Below, piece by piece: positions 63,001-64,000 of a stretch of 64,000 nt of DNA (the first letter of the stretch is position 1; every line of letters begins with the position of its first letter). The position numbers and the translations under genes are program-made. The stretch is taken from positions 124,001 through 188,000 of the forward strand of contig NZ_JNKF01000012.1 of assembly GCF_000702825.1 (NCBI RefSeq), written 5' to 3'. Below the pieces are notes generated by a model. It saw only the letters and a list, made by a program, of their open reading frames with translations. It searched no databases and was not told the origin of the DNA. The stretch comes from Prevotella sp. P6B1. GTDB taxonomy: Bacteria > Bacteroidota > Bacteroidia > Bacteroidales > Bacteroidaceae.

Positions 63001-63221
63001 GTGAGGTAAGCGTTGGCTATACCTTCAACCTCAAGCCCCAGTGGTTCGTTAAGAGCCTGCGCCTGTCGGCATTCGGTCGTAACCTGGCTGTATGGGGACC
63101 TGATGTAAAGCACTTCGACCCAGAGATGATCGTGACAGGTTCTGGAAACATCCAGGGTGTTGAAGGTGGTGCTACACCAATGGTTTCTACCTATGGATTC
63201 ACTGTCAATATGAAATTCTAA
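60057..63221 (+). CDS. SusC/RagA-like TonB-dependent transporter, system D
   Basis: A 1054-residue TonB-dependent channel. The first 95 residues resemble those of SusC-A and SusC-C (MFLVSLFLCVGNALAQTKVT), but many codons differ, so it is an older paralogue and not part of the near-identical repeat. TonB box/plug DEVVVTAMGISREKKALGYA; plug blocks LFVVDGVPLEG and VSVLKGAAASALYGSRASNG; the barrel ends YGFTVNMKF. It is followed 20 bases later by its SusD. Confidence 0.96.
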   Translation: MKKSLTMFLVSLFLCVGNALAQTKVTGTVLSQEDGQPIIGAAVKVVGTQTGALTDVNGRFSVSLPDGKNQLEITYLGYEDKTVTAKNGMRIFLKTDAQAIDEVVVTAMGISREKKALGYAVSEVNGDELIKSRGGLSNPVNALQGKVAGLQISSGAGSMGGSSKVLIRGNNSLSGSNQPLFVVDGVPLEGKDFNSNDTQRGGGGYDYGNLIQDLNPDDIESVSVLKGAAASALYGSRASNGVIMITTKKAKKQQGLGVEFSSTVGLERVTKLPKLQKLYGGGYGEDDFGEVTINGKTYLTPDYGMDESWGPKLDGRQVLSWYDLAKWEANGKVGDPTTSAWSAPKHDYDDFFETGVSFTNNVAISQVYDNSAFRISYTNTSLNGYLPNSAMYKNIFNVNGNIMSPDKKLNVFTSVNFFNSRAKGRQDTGYGDNNIMVKFVQWGQRQLDMTELKDMYKYPDGTQATWNRNDADDPTPAYHNNQYWSRYMNYENDSRNRIYGNVGVSYQILPQLKAQYKVNLDFFVDKEYERNAVGSQEESRYMEISRQQYEINHEFMLMYNQTFNDFTLNANLGANIMKNHYEYVYGETQGGLAIPEFYNLANSMTQAAGYNYRREKSINSLFGDVTLGWKNMLYLEGTIRGDKSSTLPKGNNTYVYPSVTGSWIFSELLKDKLNWLSFGKLRLGFAKVGNDTDPYQLYNTFSQYTNIDATTPGYRLPNTMQNPDLKPESTTSFEAGLEMSFFNNRLGFDVTYYRTNTKDEILPLSVSGTTGYIYKYVNSGEIENKGWEFGVHATPVKTHDFEWNTNLTLATNKNKVKSLADGVDYYRIASAPFLVEIGAMVGEEYGVIMGTDYVYDENGNKLVGDDGLYMATDGNQVIGHIFPDFTGGWTNAFRYKNLDLSFQLDFSKGGQYFSTTYLWGMYCGMFEETAANNVRETGIITQGYTTDGKPNTQVVAARDYYENFYTGPAAQSLLKSDYIKLREVSVGYTFNLKPQWFVKSLRLSAFGRNLAVWGPDVKHFDPEMIVTGSGNIQGVEGGATPMVSTYGFTVNMKF

Positions 63222-63241
63222 AATAAAGGAGGAAACATAAT

Positions 63242-64000
63242 ATGAAGAAATTAATTAAATATACACTGATTGGTTCTCTCTGCTTCGCTACTGTTGCTTG
63301 TACGGATCAGGAGGCAATGAATGTCAACCCTAATGTTGCTTCGAATGTTCCTTCGAACATGATCATGAACGCAGCAGAGAAGTGGACAATGGACAACATC
63401 TACGACAACTGGTTCAGCGGTCGTCAGTGCCTGGTTTACTCACAGCAGTGGAGCCAGCGTAACTACACCGAGGAAGACCGCTACCAGATTCGTGAGTCTG
63501 TCAACAACAGCTACTTCAAGTACATGTATCTGGGCTTGAACAACTTCCAGAAGGTGATCAACATGAACACCGATGCTGCTACCAAGGATGCCAGCTCGGC
63601 CTATGGTGCTAATGCCAACCAGATAGCAGCTGCTATGATCATGAAGGTTTGGTTGGCCGACCTGATGACCGATACATGGGGAAGCATCCCCTACTCTGAG
63701 GCTCTGAAGCTGGAAAGCGATGGTCTGCTCTACGCTAAGTACGACGATCAGAAAGAGCTGTACGCTCAGCTGATGAAAGAAGTAACAGAGGCTGTAGAGA
63801 TGATTGACGAGAGCGAGCCTGCTTTCACCAGCGGCGACGTGATCTACGATGGCGACGCCTCGAAGTGGAAGAAGTTCGGTAACTCACTGAAGTGCCGTCT
63901 CGCCATCCATATGTCAAAGGTTGACAGCAACTGGAAGTCCTACATCCAGCAGGCTCTGGCCAGCGGTGTATTCGAGAGCAACGACGATGCAGCCAAGTTC
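63242..64000 (+). CDS. SusD/RagB-like lipoprotein, system D (partial)
   Basis: The first 253 codons of a SusD-like lipoprotein; the gene leaves the window at the right edge. The leader MKKLIKYTLIGSLCFATVAC has the lipobox cysteine at residue 20, followed by TDQEAMNVNPNVASNVPSN. Segments such as YFKYMYLGLNNFQKVINMN and WLADLMTDTWGSIPYSEALK are typical of SusD-like_2 proteins, as in system A. Confidence 0.92.
   Translation, partial: MKKLIKYTLIGSLCFATVACTDQEAMNVNPNVASNVPSNMIMNAAEKWTMDNIYDNWFSGRQCLVYSQQWSQRNYTEEDRYQIRESVNNSYFKYMYLGLNNFQKVINMNTDAATKDASSAYGANANQIAAAMIMKVWLADLMTDTWGSIPYSEALKLESDGLLYAKYDDQKELYAQLMKEVTEAVEMIDESEPAFTSGDVIYDGDASKWKKFGNSLKCRLAIHMSKVDSNWKSYIQQALASGVFESNDDAAKF

Overview
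The window is from a Bacteroidales genome, most likely Prevotella or a close relative. The signs are SusC/SusD outer-membrane import pairs, many lipoproteins with Bacteroidetes-type leaders, a streptopain-like C10 protease, an HU plus 'smalltalk' cassette, no clear Shine-Dalgarno sites, and repeated TAnnTTTG -7 promoter elements just ahead of genes. No rRNA or CRISPR array was seen; one tRNA (Lys, UUU) is present.

Positions 1-36 kb are mostly core genes in short operons: the end of porQ and cmk; a FadL-type porin; the leftward ftsX-DUF3098-uppP-truB-queA-folK operon; a radical SAM enzyme; a decayed VirE-like/HTH/HU/smalltalk cassette (7.6-9.0 kb); a leftward tripartite RND efflux operon that ends in lpxA; a heparan-type acetyltransferase paired with an alpha-N-acetylglucosaminidase; a CCA-adding enzyme; an amino acid symporter; a GH5 enzyme; a DUF1599-DoxX-tpiA-SPOR-folE run; a GH43-GH31 pair; tRNA-Lys; tdk and an AI-2E-type permease; and rsmI. 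Scattered through 2.7-24 kb are 7-bp tandem repeats that sit at gene junctions. They often supply the stop codon of one gene or the start codon of the next, and one array lies inside the coding sequence of the glucosaminidase.

Positions 36.5-64 kb hold four SusC/SusD systems (called A, B, C and D here). A (leftward, 36.5-42.4 kb) and C (rightward, 51.5-57.3 kb) face away from each other and share a 373-bp inverted repeat (42112-42484 and 51393-51765) that covers their leader, signal peptide and N-terminal domain. I see two mismatches and no gaps between the copies. Between the repeats lie the complete SusCD-B operon, with a zinc metallohydrolase lipoprotein and a DUF4302 lipoprotein, and a tyrosine recombinase. 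A consensus promoter is visible upstream of the repeat only on the A side. The simplest reading is an invertible 8.9-kb segment that turns on either import system A or import system C. This is the most notable system in the window.

A C10 cysteine protease with a possible type IX secretion C-terminal domain and a fourth SusCD pair, cut by the window edge, follow. No glycoside hydrolase or dedicated regulator lies within 36.5-64 kb, while two peptidases do, so peptide-like substrates are a reasonable guess for some of these importers.
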